A DNA stretch of 64,000 bases, taken from contig NW_020312081.1 in assembly GCF_002999335.1 (NCBI RefSeq), positions 62,001-126,000 on the forward strand, read 5' to 3'. The DNA is from Cyclospora cayetanensis. Taxonomy: Eukaryota > Apicomplexa > Conoidasida > Eucoccidiorida > Eimeriidae. The translations under genes were made by a program, and so were the position numbers. Shown here piece by piece: positions 28,469-41,229 of this stretch (position 1 is its first letter; each line of letters starts with the position of its first letter). Below the pieces are notes generated by a model, which saw only the letters and a list, made by a program, of their open reading frames with translations, made no database searches and was not told where the DNA came from.

Positions 28469-31400
28469 ATGCTGTCGGGTGTACCTGGAGGGCCGCGTGT
28501 CGGCGAGCAGGCTAGACATGAAAGGCGGCTGCCTCCTGCTGCACTCTATGCATCTCCTGAGAAATCGACAGCTATTTCAGCCTCAGCGGAAGAGGAAAAT
28601 GGCACTTTTGGATTCCCCTATGCGCCGTATGCGCCGCAGCGGCAGTTCATGGCCACACTCTGGGGGGCCCTCGAGGGGGGGGGCCCCCAGGGGACGAAAT
28701 TCGCAGCGCTCGAGATGCCTACGGGTGGGGGGAAGAGTCTCGCCTTGCTCTGCCCCTCCGTCCTGTGGCTGAAGCGCAACGAGGAGGAGCTGCTCCTGCA
28801 GCAGCTTCGGCAGCGGTCTGCAGCAGGAGGTGCTGTGGCAGGTGCATCTGCAGCACCGCCCTCCAAAACAGCTCCGCCCCCTTGGATTAAAAAGGCGCTG
28901 CAGCAGCAGCAGCGGCAGGAGGTAGGCCAGTTCTTGGTCGATAGAGAAGAGCGACTCAGACAAGCCGCCGAGCGGGCAGTGGCTGGTGCCTCTGCTGCTG
29001 CAGCTGGTGAGGCGACTGCGCAGCAGCAGAGGCAGCAGCCTCCGAATGCACGGCTGTCTGTGTGCTCCAAGCGCCACACGTCGTGCAGGGGCAGAGCGAG
29101 CGAGCGCCACGCGCAGCAGCAGCAGCAGCGGCGTTCGCAGAATCCACCCGAAGAAGATGATGACGAAGATTCGTTTGCACCCGAAGAACGCGGCGCTTCA
29201 GCGGAGGGGCAAGCCACGCATCTTGGCTGTGCAGACGCTTTCCAAGCGTCTCCGGAGGCTTTCTCGCGTGGGAAGGCGGAAAAGCCTCAAGAACGCCTCC
29301 GCAAGCCCCAAGTCTTGATTTGCACGAGGACGCATCAGCAGCTGCAGCAGTACGTCGGAGAGGTGCGGCTGTTGCAGCTGCATGCGAAGCAGACGGAGCT
29401 GAAGCGTTTCGTCGCTGTTGTCGCGGCGGGGAGGCAGCAGCTCTGCATTCATCCGGACGTCTGCGGAGCAGCGGGAGCAGCAGCGACAGCGCACACACCT
29501 GCCGCTAGCAGCGCAGACATGGGGGATAAGTGTGCCTACTTGGTGTCTCGAGGACTGTGCAGCTTCTACAAACAGCGCGAGAAGGTTGTCGACGCTGCAC
29601 TTGCTGCTCCCTTGGATATCGAAGATCTTCGCCGCACAGGCGTCTGCGTGGGGGGCTGTCCGTATTACGCCTGTCGCCACGCAGCGGCACACGCCGACGT
29701 CGTGCTCATGCCTTTCTCTCTAGCCTTTCCGCCTCCAGGAGAGACTGTGGAGACGCTTCCTCTCTCGCTCGTTGACTCCGTCTTGTGTGTCGACGAGGCT
29801 CACCACCTTGCGGACGCCCTCGCCAGCAGCAAGGCAGCTACGCTGACTCACCGCTCTGCGCATGCAGCCTCCCTCCTCCTCCATCTGTACATTCAGCAGT
29901 ACATGCAGCGACTCTCCCCCCGCAGCCACCATCTCCTGCAGCAGCTCAAGAGGCTTGCGGAGCACCTCGTTAAAGGACTCAACTCGTTCTGCTGCTGTTG
30001 CAGCGCCTCCTCCCAGCGGCACGGAGAGCCGTCACGGCAGCAGCATCAATCAACGACACGCGGTACATGCGCCAATTCCTACAAAATACAACTCCTGCTG
30101 TTACTGCGCTTTCTGCTGTTACTACTGTTACTGCACTTTCTGCTGTTACTACTGTTACTGCACTTTCTGCTGTTACTGCAACTCCTCATGTTACTGCAAT
30201 TCCTCATGTTCCTGCACTTTCCGCTCTTACTGCTGTTGCTGCACTTTCTGCACCTCCTGCTCTTACTGCACTTTCTGCTCTTACTGCACTTTCTGCTCTT
30301 ACTGCACTTTCTGCTGTTACTGCCTTTCCTGCTGTTACTGCACTTCCTGAAACTCCTGCTGTTACCGCAACTCCTTCAGTCCCTACTGCTACTGCACTTT
30401 CTGCAACTCCTGCTTTTACTGCAACTCCTTCAGTCCCTACTGCTACTGCTCTTCCTGCAGTTCCTCTTGTTTCTGCACTTTCTTCAGTTTCTGCACTTTC
30501 TTCAGTTTCTGCACTTTCTTCAGTTCCTGCGCTTTCTTCAGTTCCTGCACATGAGACCCCGACGGAAGCAGCAGCAGCAAACGCAACGGTCGAAACAGCC
30601 GCAGCAGTCACAATACAAGAAGATGGAAACGCAACAGAAGTCGTGCTGACACCCACCGCGTTTTTGCGGCTTTTCAAACTTGAAGGCTTCGACTTCCACG
30701 AGCTCATCGCCTTTCTCTCGGACGGAAGGCGAGCCATCTGCCAGAAAACAAGAGGGTTCGCATCGCATCGCAATCACAAACGCCAGCAGGAAGAGATACA
30801 GCACCAACGTGAAATGCTAGAGGCGTCATGCATATACCACTTGAAGAGCTTGCTTTGCGCGCTGCTGGGAATGGATCCAGCAGATCGCATCCTCATCAGA
30901 AATGACCACCGACCAGGGGGTAGTCGAGGTGCTGCTAAAGCTTGTCAGGATAGAAGGGGGGGTAGTCATGCTGCATCTGCATCCGTTGCCGCCACATCTC
31001 AAGTACCAGCACCAGAAGTTGCGACACCAGGCGCAACCACTTGCTGCTGCTGCAAAGTCGAGGTTGTTTGCGTGGCTGCAGGTGAGAGATCTAAGACGTC
31101 AAATAGCCCCTTAGGCCTCTTACACGACATACCTTTGGAAAAGCGAAAGGCGTCCAGGCTTAGGCGTCAGAGCTGCCAAAGAGTCTACTCTCCTCTGCGC
31201 ATGTGTGGATGTGTCTGTGTGGATGTGTCTGTGTGTACTACTTGTTTATTTGTGTGCTTTGTGCAGAGAAAGCCTTTGAGCCTATATGTGCGTTGCTTCA
31301 GGAGACACCAGCGCTGTTTTTAAGCGATTCGTGACTTACAGCTCAGGGCTAGAGATTCTTGATTTTGTTAAATCTATAGATCTATAAATGCTTACATATC

Positions 31401-33333
31401 TCCTTGTGTATTTGTGTGCGGCTGTAGTGAACGCGAGTCGTTTGGTGGTTGTCATGGGAGGAACCTTGTCGCCCTTTGCGTCTCTATTGCGCTTCACACG
31501 GAGTTTAGCTCCTTCCCAAAGCGTCTTCTTTTCTGCGAATCCAGTGGCTAGCAAGAATAGAGTCTTGGGCCTAGTGATCTCGAAGGGTGAGCGGTTTGTG
31601 CTGCTGCAGATGTTGCTGGCGTTGACGCCTCTGGCGGCACATTGTTTCTCTCGAGGTGCAGTGTGTGTATGTAGGTTTGTGTGCATGCATATGTGCGTGT
31701 GTGTTTGTATGTATGCCTATGTATGTATGTCTTGTTGCTGTTGACACCGCTTTTTCTTCCGCTGTTGTTTTCGCTTTTTCTTCTCGAGCTGCTGCGTAAA
31801 GTCTTGCTGCAGCGGCGATGTGGCATGCATGAGCATGTAGCCGATGCTTTTGCCGCTCGAATTATAGGTGCTGCTAGCTCTTCTGCTTAAGATCATGCCC
31901 CTTCTTCTCTCTGCTGCTGCTGCTGTTGCTGCATCGTCGGCAGCAGGAAGAAGAAGAAGTGTCTTGTTCGTCTCACTGCTGCTGTCTTTATTGTGCCGCA
32001 GTGGCTGATTCGCCTCCGTTCTGCTTTGAGTACATGCAGCGGCATGCATTATCCCTCCAGTTTGTTGGACTGCTACGCCTGCTACACGATGCCTCGGCTG
32101 CTGTTCGTGGTGGGGTTGTTGTATTTTTTCCGTCCTTTGCTGTCCTTCAGTCTTTCCTGGCTTTCGCAATCGCCGCCACCTCCCCCCCTGCAGGAATTGC
32201 GAGGGAAGCGTTGGCGGCAGCGGGACCGCTCATCGCAGAGCTGAAGAAAAGAGGTCGATTCTTTGCGGAGAAACGCTCTCCTACCCCTTCAACGACAGAA
32301 GGAGGTTCGCCTAGTTTTTTGTGCTTCTTTAAGTCTTTGGCAAGTTGTGATTTTCAGCTTTTTTCTGGTGCCTGTCGACCTGGGCCTTCTCCCGTATGCA
32401 TTCCCAACTGTCTTTGTTGCTTGCTTGTACGCCTGAGTGCGTGCATGCGCGTGCATGTCTCCTTCTGCCTCGAGTTGCTTTTTTACTGTCTAAAAAGAAG
32501 CTTGCGTCTCGTATTCCTCCCCCTATTTAGGCACGTTGCTTCTCGCCTCCGGGTTGCTCTCTGCAGGGATTTGTATGGCGCACGGGGGGACGCTGTGGCA
32601 CCTTTACAAGATGGCAGTTTCGGGGGGAGGTGCTGCAGAGGGTGGCAACGACGGTGGAAAGCGGAGGAGGCGAGTGGAGGAATTAGGAGGTTCTTGCACG
32701 ATTTCTCTGGGGGCTTCGAAGGATTCTCTAGGTCAAGGTGACCCTTTTGAGAGTTCGCCTTCCCAGCCTCAAACCACCTTCCTTTTTTGCGTCATGGGAG
32801 GCAGATTTAGTGAAGGAGTCAATTTTGCAGACGCACTTGCGCGGCTCGTTGTTATCGTGGGTTTGCCCTTTCCCTCCATCAAGGATACCGTCTTTACTCT
32901 GCACAGGCAGCATTACGAGGATCTCATGTTGCAGCAGCGGCAGCAGGGTGCAGCAGGCGGAGGAAGGGCCGCGTCGGGCAGTGACACCGACGCGGCACAA
33001 ATGCAGGCATCCCCACAACAGCAGAACGTCGACTACGCCTTGTTGCAGTGCATGATAACTGTGAACCAGACAATAGGGCGCGCTATTCGCCATAGCAAAG
33101 ATTTTGCGGCCATCCTTCTCGTGGATCGGCGCTACGATGAGCCTCGCATTCAACGGCTGCTACCGCGTTGGCTGCTCGAGAGCCTCGAGAGGACGGTTCC
33201 CCCACTGGGGCTTCAAGGCACCTCCCAACACGGGTTATTCGCTGGTGCAACTCGGCAACAAGAGGAGGAAGGAGACGTCATAGCTCAACGCCTTAGGAGA
33301 TTCTTTGAGGCACTTGAAAAGGGTGCCGAATAG
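28469..33333 (+). CDS. CHL1/DDX11-type Fe-S DNA helicase (XPD/FANCJ superfamily 2)
   Basis: ATP-dependent 5'-3' DNA helicase of the XPD/FANCJ/DDX11 group, acting in the nucleus in cohesion and genome stability. Exons 28,469-30,062, about 30,542-31,081, 31,428-31,586, 32,002-32,304 and 32,567-33,333 close in phase to about 1,120 residues. Motifs in order: Q-motif-like FPYAPYAPQRQFM, Walker A EMPTGGGKS (usually GTGKS), Ia CTRTHQQLQQYV, Fe-S cysteines in DKCAYLVSRGLC and GVCVGGCPYYACR, DEAH as CVDEAHHL, the CHL1 block FHELIAFLSDGRRAICQKTRG, VVVMGGTLSP (the AGGTMSP element), GGVVVFFPSF (motif IV), GGRFSEGVNFADALARL (V) and VNQTIGRAIRH (VI). The AGGTM-like element and GGKxSEGxNF-type motif V favour DDX11 over XPD or RTEL1. 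Ala/Gln-rich insertions interrupt exon 1. The start is the first in-frame ATG; a more upstream exon is possible. Confidence 0.9.
30063..30541 (+). repeat. pyrimidine-rich minisatellite intron of the helicase gene
   Basis: Degenerate tandem CTGCACTTTCTGCTGTTACT-type units (15-18 bases). From about 30,063 to 30,376 the plus strand contains no AG dinucleotide, as in an intron whose branch point lies far from the acceptor. CAG sites then appear repeatedly, the last four exactly 18 bases apart (ending 30,487, 30,505, 30,523, 30,541). The GTACATG donor at 30,063 is in phase with all of them. The frame must shift across this stretch for the helicase to read on, which supports removal. Confidence 0.7.
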
Positions 33334-36300
33334 AGCGTTTGCGAGGGCGGCATGCGCTCGAAACGTCGCTCTTCCCAATGCCTGCAGACAGGACGGCGTC
33401 TTCTACGCGATTTGCGTTCTTGCAGACGAGGCCGTTTGCCCTCCTCAGGGCTCTTGGCTAACGCTGCAGCAACGCCGGCGAGTTTTGCGAAGGAGAGCAA
33501 AAAATGCAGTAGATTTTTTCTAGTTCTGCACTGGGTGTGCCTGCGCTTCCCCTGATACGCGGCAGCAAAAACACTAAGCGGTAACGGCAATGCGAGCAGG
33601 TGGAAGACGCAAGCAGATACAGCTGCCGGTAGGCAGCCAGCTAGCCAAAGTGCCCCCAAGAAAATTGGGTGTACGCGGTGTGCGGTAGCTGTAGGGGATG
33701 CACGTAGTAGGCTGCCCTCAATTCGTTCCCGCTCGTTTCCGCGGAGCACGCTAAAACCTTAGCACCCTTAGCCAAGCGGTGCAGACACGCCACACGGCCT
33801 GCGCTACCAAAGTCGTTTCAGCACGCACAGGCCTGTCGCAGGAGCATACGGGCGCTAAGAGGTTCTGCTTGGACGTCTACAGTAAACTTAGCAGCGCCTC
33901 CTGTCAAGCAAAAAAGCGCTCTCATCGGGGAGCAGCAGGGGTATACCACTGCAGCGGCTTTCGCGGAGACTCCCCAAGCAGGAAGCATGGGGCCCTAGAA
34001 TGCACATGGTGTGTTGCTTCACGTACTCGAGATCTCTATCTATTTACCTCGTTACGAGCCTTCGCTTGTTGCCGGGTGCCGCCACATACCACGCAAGAAG
34101 TGGGCATGAAGGTGCTGTCGGCGTCCTTTCTTCCTTTCCTCTAAGTCTCTTGTCCGCGGAAACCAAGGATCGCATTGATCTAATCCATTCGCACGCCTCA
34201 TACAATCACGTTCCACTTAAAGCAGTTGTATCAGCGCACTGATCGAAGAGCACTAGTCCCAGTATGAGCACTGAGAGCAGCAGCCAAGCACGCGAGAACG
34301 ACGGCAAAACTAAAAGAAAAATGAAACCAGTGGAATGTATCGGGCATATTGTGCAGCGGGGTTAGCTACACTATGATATTTATTATCAGAAACTAGTTCA
34401 CTGAACAATATGCCTGCCTCATTCTTCCGGCTTCATTTCTCTGCTGTTAGTTTTGGATTCGTTGCTGCGAATTTTTTGCTGGACCCTTGAGCAGTAAAGG
34501 CGGGGAGCACAGCGAGCTTCTTAGGATGATATTCCTCAACCCTTTCTTAAGCTTGCATTTTGTCTGAGGTTGTTTGATTGTCTCCCTACGGAGACCTGAG
34601 ATGGGGCTTTAGACTTTTCAGCTCCGTGTGGTCCGTTGAAGCAGTTTGCCCAAGCTTATTCATTGGCTGCGGATGTGATATGGTGCCATGTTCCCTTAAG
34701 GCAGCCTTTTGATTTCACTCAAGTGTTTTGGTAGTTCAGTATTTCGAGTATGTCTAGGATTCGTTTGATAACTTCACGCTGGGTCGATGTAGGTTGACGG
34801 TAGCACAACGCCTCTTGGGTTGTCAGAGGTTGGCTTGCAAGTTGATATGAATGCAGCAGCCCCACAACTGGAATAGAGGCATGGTTTTCTAGCGGATATA
34901 AGGCTTTAGGATTCGTCAATAAGGTTATAACAACTAGAAAAGCATGTGGGCCATAAGGGTTGGGCCATAAGGGTTGGGCAATAACTCGAAAATTCCAGCA
35001 GCCGATTAAAAATGTACCTCGTTAATTACCACCAGGATAAAGGGAACGGGTGTTTGTAGCGCCATGTATGCTAAGGGAGGTATTTCATTGCTACATCTAT
35101 TCATGCAGAAAGCGTCTCTCACTCTCAGATATTCTCACAGCTCAGTGCTTAAAGCTCAATTGCAAGCTTTAGGTGTATCGAGAAGGCTTAACCTCAATGA
35201 ATTTTCATTAAATGTACCCATAAACATGAAAATGTGGCTTGTAAAAGCCATAGCGCAAACGAACAGTAGCTTTCAGGGCTTCGATGCGGCGTTTAACTGT
35301 GGTATTCGGAACTAACTGCAGTCGCACCCCAGGTGCTCCCTTCGCAGTTTCAGTTGCACTCATATCATTTGCATTTAGAGGACAAGGGGCCATGTACACT
35401 TGGAATCAATCAGGGCCTTTAGACTTTAAAGAAATCTGGTGCAGATGTAACAAATAAGGATTTTGCTCGACTAGAATGGCCGCGGAGAGTTACGAGGCTC
35501 CAGGCTTTGTTATACTTGCGTGCTCTCCCCTCATAGCGAAGCCTCGAATATAACTAGAGAACAAGAAACAGACAGTTTAACGAGATGGCAAATAACATGT
35601 CTTACTATTTGATCAGGTCTTTCTGGCAGTACTGGCATTGACGCTCACTAATCTGACGGGGAAGCTGTTGCCCCAGCGCCCTGTCTTGGCTTGCAAGCAT
35701 CAGTGCACTTAGGAACGATCGTCCATATCAGAGCGGCCTCAAAGGTTGACTTTCATAAAGCTGGTTGTTCTCTGTAAGCAGCTGATTACTTCCAGTAATG
35801 AAGACTCCTGTTGCTGCTGAGCCCTGGTTTGCTCCCGTACTGCAACTGGCTATGTAAGCATGAAAACGTGGGGAACACTATCTAGGCCAAGAACCGTCTT
35901 TTTGGATTATGTGAATGGGTTTTTTTGAATGTATAAACGCTCTTTTTGCGATAGAGTTTGCAGCGGCAGTTGCGCAAGATTGTTGTGGGCCTCCGCACTC
36001 ATGCCCGTAGCCCTTTCGGACGCCCTTGGCACCCCGTCGTGTTGCGGAAGCTCGCTACTTTAAAAGATTGCCAGTCTCTGAGAGTCCTTATCTGTGATAG
36101 CAGACACTAGGAGGAGCAGCGTGTGGGCTTTAATTATACCTAGAGCCCACAGGCCATCTTGTTATTGGTGACTACAGGGAGTGCTCACAGGGAGTGTAGC
36201 ATTTGACGGCCGCACAATGAGTAGCGATTGAACACCCCAGCGATGGAGCCTTCGCAAGTGGCGGATTACCAGAGGCCTCAGGGCCAGATGAGCACAGCTT

Positions 36301-37430
36301 CTGCGTCTGCAGCTAAAGCGGAAAAGCCAAGTCAGAAATTTAGAATCTATAGATATTGAGGCTGTGTCAGTCGGCCCTGTCTACGGTCTTAAGTGAGCGG
36401 GCGACACGTCGAATGGCACTTTTCTCCAACGTAGCCCCAGATAGCCCCCATCTTCTCTCGTGGGTGACTGGGACACACAGTTTGGAGCTGCGAGTGCATT
36501 GAAAAGTCAAGACCTTTGAACCATGGGACTGGAAACAGCCAAAGCGGGCTGCTTTGTTTGCAATGAAGGAGCATCAGAAAAACAGCAAGTCCCCCCACCG
36601 GAGGCTGCACGGCAGTGAAGGGGGCCAAAGTTGCTACAGCCGCCATTGCGGACCCAGCAATGGTCAATTCCACATAGCTAGAAGTATGCATTAGTGGTCA
36701 AACGTTGCTAGCGTGTCTTGCAACTAAATCCAAAGTCAGTCTGTTATCCGGGGAGCTGGCACAGCACTGCACGCTGCTTGTTCACTCGTCCCCGCAGTCC
36801 CTAAGACTAAGGTTTTATAACGGGCGGCAGAATGCAAGGATTGGCAAGGCTATGGAAGTTAAAGTCTATTTCAAATACAAACTTTGCTCTATAGGCAGGG
36901 TTTGTGCCGTCTATGTTGGATTCTTACACCGTGGTGTAATCGTAGGTTCGGCATGGGTGATCCAGTGAAATGGAGGCGCGCATACTGCCACAACTGCGTC
37001 ATCTAGATATCTTGCTGCCGAGCAGAGTTAGGCAGAAGCAGCTTTTATCTCCTTATCAACTCACTCTTGATGTATGGTGAAGGGGTAAAGTAGGGGTATT
37101 AACAAGGCGAGGCAGATTTGTTGGTCTGGGGGTCAGCGGAGCAGTAGGAAAAGACGGCTCGGCGTGCATATCCCCTCCTGGTGGCTATACAAGTGACTAA
37201 ATATCGGAGCAAGCGAGTAGGCTTTTGGCTGATGAATCGGAGGACAGGAATGGGCATATCTCAAGGGAGGGTTTCGCTAATCTACTAAAAAATGACAAGC
37301 TGCCAGAAGGCTGTCCGGCTGCTTTTAGCTTAGAATTGTTAAATTTATTTTGGGGTTTAGCTCCGCAGTATGGTTCGCATTATTGAACGCCCCACAGCAT
37401 GCAGAAGAGCTTGAGCTGCAGGCAAACAAT
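33334..37430. other. gene-poor segment, no gene supported
   Basis: The sequence changes within about 1 kb from CAG/GC-rich to AT-richer and stop-dense. No open frame carries a recognisable domain. Weak RNase H-like readings (FDAAFNCGI near 35.29 kb; KAMEVKVYFKYK near 36.86 kb) suggest further decayed retroelement matter, too faint to call. Confidence 0.5.
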
Positions 37431-37439
37431 TCTAAATAG

Positions 37440-38610
37440 TGGCAGGGTGCAGGTAGTGCAGGTATCGACCAGCAAAAAAGGACGCTGTGTCTTTTCCACA
37501 TTTCAGCGGCTGCACATTTCTCCTAAACCCGGCGTATTAAAACAGCTGCCTCCTTCTTGTAGGATTTAATGTGTTCTGGCGGTAAGCGCTAGTGCAGACT
37601 GCCCGAGATCCAGGGTCAGAATAGCATCTACGTCGTTGTCGATGCACTCAACAAATTTGTCTATTCCATCCCTTGCTCACCTCCATCACTGCTTAGAAAG
37701 TCTATCCTTAGTCTTTAACTCAGCTCTAAAAGCTTCAACAATTCCTCAGAAACTTCACGGATGGGTCTACACAGCCTCTCAACGGGTTCTGGCGTGCCTG
37801 TATGCCCCTACACATCAATCGTAGTGAAAACTGCGAACCACCTAAGGGCCTGTGGGCATGCTAAGCGCATCAACTGCACTTTTGCATCATTTCCAATTCT
37901 AGGCTATGGAAAGTCAAACTGCGCTACTTGAATTTGTTTTTTGCTGAGTGCTTTATAACACGAAAACACACCTGTGTACAAGCTGCTCTCCCGTACTCCT
38001 AGTTTGCACTGGGAGTCCCTGCCCTACCTAGCATCAATCTGGCGATCCATAGTCAACAGCCACACTTCGCAGCGAGGGTCTGAGAGAGTAGATGGGTGCT
38101 TTATGAGAATGTATGCGCTATGATCGAGAGAGAGACAAGCACGACATTATGGTGAGTGGCGGTCAGGTATATGTTTCAGACCTGGTGATTTGGTCCTGGA
38201 GGATCAACAGGTTTTACGAGGTGCATCAAAATATGACCCGACGAAGACACTTGCATCCAGATAGGTAGGATCATTTCGAGTTTGCCCACGAATCTGTGGC
38301 CTTTGCTTGTCGATTTCCCCAATAGTTGAGGGCGACACAGAACTACCAATATTGGCTTCTTGAAGAAGCTTCAAAGCCATCTGAAGTGTTTGTAGACACT
38401 GCTGCTCAGGCGAGCAACCCGTGTGGAGGCGGAGGATTCACAGGGAGCCGTAAAAGTGCTGGGTTCTAGGACTGTTGAGCGCGGTAGACAAGCTAGACGG
38501 GAGTTTCTAGTGAAATGGGGTGGGAAATGCCAACTGCAGTGGTTGACAGAGCAGCAGCTGCGAGAGGCTCTGGGAAAATTTGCAGTTGTGTTTGGCTCAC
38601 AACAGTTGCC
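37440..38610 (+). mobile_element. degenerate chromovirus-type retrotransposon, copy 2 (integrase to chromodomain)
   Basis: The 3' half of a Ty3/gypsy chromovirus pol on the plus strand. After a CR-x-CRYRPAKK stretch and LKPGVLKQLPPS (the region linking integrase zinc finger and core), the core block reads IYVVVDALNKFVYSIP (37,626-37,670). About 0.5 kb further, FRPGDLVLEDQQVL followed by TLASR and VGSFRV is the GPF/Y module (GDxVxL...LxxRxxGPFxV). It ends in a chromodomain (38,450-38,600). Stops and frame shifts make it non-functional. RT and RNase H of this copy should lie at 36.2-37 kb but were not readable. Domain spacing equals copy 1. Confidence 0.78.
38423..38610 (+). pseudogene. chromodomain of the copy 2 integrase
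   Basis: The open frame reads AVKVLGSRTVERGRQARREF then LVKWGGKC and QWLTEQQLREALGKFAVVF. This follows the chromodomain pattern: VExILxSRxxRRGRxxxEYLVKW, then the W..xxLxxAxxxVxxF helix. The region is open for another 140 codons downstream but with no family resemblance. Chromodomains in this position bind methylated histone H3 tails and are known to steer integration of chromoviruses to heterochromatin. Confidence 0.75.
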
Positions 38611-38619
38611 GCCATGGAC

Positions 38620-40330
38620 AGTATTCCTCATGTTCTGTAAGAAATTCATTCTGCAGCGCATGTTCTGCCTAAAGCCGCTACCTTCAGCAGTGGGTATCGC
38701 TTCGAATGTTTGCGCTTATCACTGTTTAGGTGTTCTTTACACCACAGTTCATACGCAGCCACTTCTGGGCACGTTGACTCTACATCCTTCCTTAGGCCTT
38801 TTTCGAGGCTGTCGAGTCAACTATGCTGCATGCACCGAATGTCTTTGGATGCACACACTGCCCTGTGCGGCGCGGACACACTGCAGAGCTGATTTGGTTT
38901 TTGATTCCACACATTTTGCTTGTCTTGAGTTTTCTCGTGGCAGGAGGCTCACACATTTGAGCGCTCGGATGAGAGCGAGGCATCGCGCCTGGTCTGGTCT
39001 CTTGTTCGTTGCTGGCTGATGTGTGTTTTTCTTCCTATCAATTTTTCAGAGCAATTGACTCATTTCTTATTTTGCTCATCTGCTCTTCTTCTGCAACTCT
39101 GAGCTCTTGGTAAGAGAAGACAGGGTGGATACACTTCCATTGTTCTGCACGTAGCTGGTCTCGACCTACAGGTGCGTGATGCCAGGGCGCGTGCTTCAAA
39201 ACAGGAGGTGGGGCGATGTAGCCGGTTGTCCTCCACCGAAAGTTTGTAGTACACGTCATACTCAGTTAGGGTTTCTGATATATCGACGAATTTGTCTGCC
39301 TGTTCGTATATCTCGTTAGCTGCAGAGTACTGTTATATCGATGCAAAAAGATGTAATATTCTATGCGTTTGCGTTAGATGCTCGATGTATCTAGTTGTGC
39401 ATTTTGCTGCGGATCTTTGGAGTGCTGAGGTTCAGTTAGGCGGGCCTTGGCGGTCGGTCTTTTCTCCTGAACAAAACAAACTTGATCAAGTCTTATTTTC
39501 TGTCTGAAGCTTAGCTTCTCCATACGGAAGCCTTAAACGGGACTCTACAAGCATACAGCCGTAGAAAAGATATGCGTAAACTCTAGGCAAGATACACTGC
39601 ACGAGCACTTGAGCCATGCGGTCAAACGTAGTAAAACAGAAGTAGCAGTAGGTATAATAGTAGATGTCACTTCATAGCTGCTTTGCGCTCTCGCTACAAC
39701 TCCTTCAGTAAGTCAAGATACCACCCGCGTACTTTCTACAAGCCACGGCAAGAGGAGAGCGGCCTAAGTAAAGGACTGAGCGGGCTTCACGTACTAGCCA
39801 GTAGACATCTAGCTTTACCGCTAGGTCCGTTCTTACTGCATCTAGCTGGCTGCCCCGAGCTGCCAGGACCGGCGTTGGGCACGGTTTGGCTAATGGTTTT
39901 AAAACACCACTCTACCAGTTTTTAGCGTAAGGAGCGCACTATGTACAGACCCTAAGTTATGGATAGCAGCAGAGATATTTAAAAGTCCAGATATTTATGT
40001 CTTAGCAAGGGATGCAGGCTTAGAGAAAAGCATACCGGCGAGCCAGGAGCCACTCAATTCTGCACGTTGCAGCGCTGGACAACCTAGTTAGAATACTTGG
40101 AGTAATTTTTGTAGGGATTGTCATGGAAGCGTATGAAATTTCTGATTGAACCTATGAGAACTTAGATTGAATGCCCTCCACTATCCTGGACCCCGGAGGG
40201 GGGCCCCGCGTGGCCTCTTTTACCAGTAGCCCGGACTGCAAAGCCAGCATTATTCTCCTTTCTGTATCCAACCTACACATATCTAATTCCAAAATACCTA
40301 TGAGCATACGCATATATAAGTGAGCGCACA
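38620..40330. other. gene-poor segment, no gene supported
   Basis: This spacer probably covers the 3' end and LTR of retroelement copy 2. Open frames are short, and none has a recognisable domain or exon chain. Confidence 0.45.
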
Positions 40331-40337
40331 TGTGTGA

Positions 40338-40774
40338 TTATAAAACAAACCTTATCGAGCCATATACAGTTTTCAGAAGCTCGTTCACTGGATCATCTCC
40401 CAAGGCCCCCTTTGCCTTCTTCACAGCCTCTGGGTAAGAGAGAGCCAATATTGCATTTTTGAGATGCTCCTCGCTGATTGAAGGGCTAGGCTGGCGAGTA
40501 CATATTCGGCATTAGACAAATACGTAACAAATGCGACACTGGCGCGCAGCCGCGTGTGCAGCCTTCATCCCAGGTAAACCAGTAAGGTCTGCAAAAGCCC
40601 GAAGATCTCATCAGACAGGATCAAATGTGCGTGCTCTCTAAGGATCTTGCTGCCCTCCGTGGACTCCTTCTCCCATACACATGCCTCAACTGACTGACTG
40701 CCTTCATCCAGTTGAATCGTGGGTTGCTGCAGGATTTGAACTAGAGAAGAGGCAACCCGTCGCTTGTCTGCCAT
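40338..40774 (-). CDS. small two-exon hypothetical protein (about 115 aa)
   Basis: Minus strand. Exon 1 (40,774-40,580) starts MADKRRVASSLVQILQQP and is helix-rich through LILSDEIFGLLQTLL. A GTTTAC donor and an 89-base intron ending GCCAG lead in phase 0 to exon 2 (40,490-40,338), which reads SISEEHLKNAILALSYPEA and ends SIRFVL-stop. The even mix of charged and aliphatic residues looks like a real folded helical protein, without Q/A homopolymers. No signal peptide or membrane segment. I do not recognise the family. An upstream exon is possible, since an acceptor-like TGGTGCAG precedes the Met by a few codons. The donor is weak. Confidence 0.45.
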
Positions 40775-41229
40775 CTCAAACAACAGTACTGCACCAGAAA
40801 CGAGGGTTCCTGCGCTGCGATGGACTTGCTGCGCGTGCCTCTTTCTCATTGTTTTGCACCCACCGGACACCGCAGGTACCGCTCATCACCATCCACGCTA
40901 ACAGTTACACGACTAACGGCAGCCAGACAGCCTACGACTCGACACGTGTATTTCTTGCATCGTTTCTCAGGTTTTTGTACACCTAGGAGAACGCAGCATC
41001 TGTTCTTGCACCGGGATCGGAGGTTCTTTTGCCCCTCATTTTATTTGCAAAGAGCTAGGGCCATCGGCAGATTCTGCCGCTGCAGCATATTCGGCTTCAA
41101 GAATACACTCTGCAACATCATCTACAGCACACGAACCCCAAATCGCGCAAGTTCAAAGGGCAGTTAAAGATATTCAAGGGCTCTTCACGGCACACGGTAT
41201 GCGCATTTACCGGCAAGCAACAGGTTCAG

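Noticed and set aside
33700..33800. Possible tRNA-like segment (CCTTAGCCAAGCGG)
   Set aside because: No full cloverleaf could be drawn, and no B-box with the right spacing was found.
35064..35315. Possible RNase H fragment (FDAAFNCGI)
   Set aside because: The resemblance is limited to a few residues, and the distance to the integrase of copy 2 does not fit the element's spacing.
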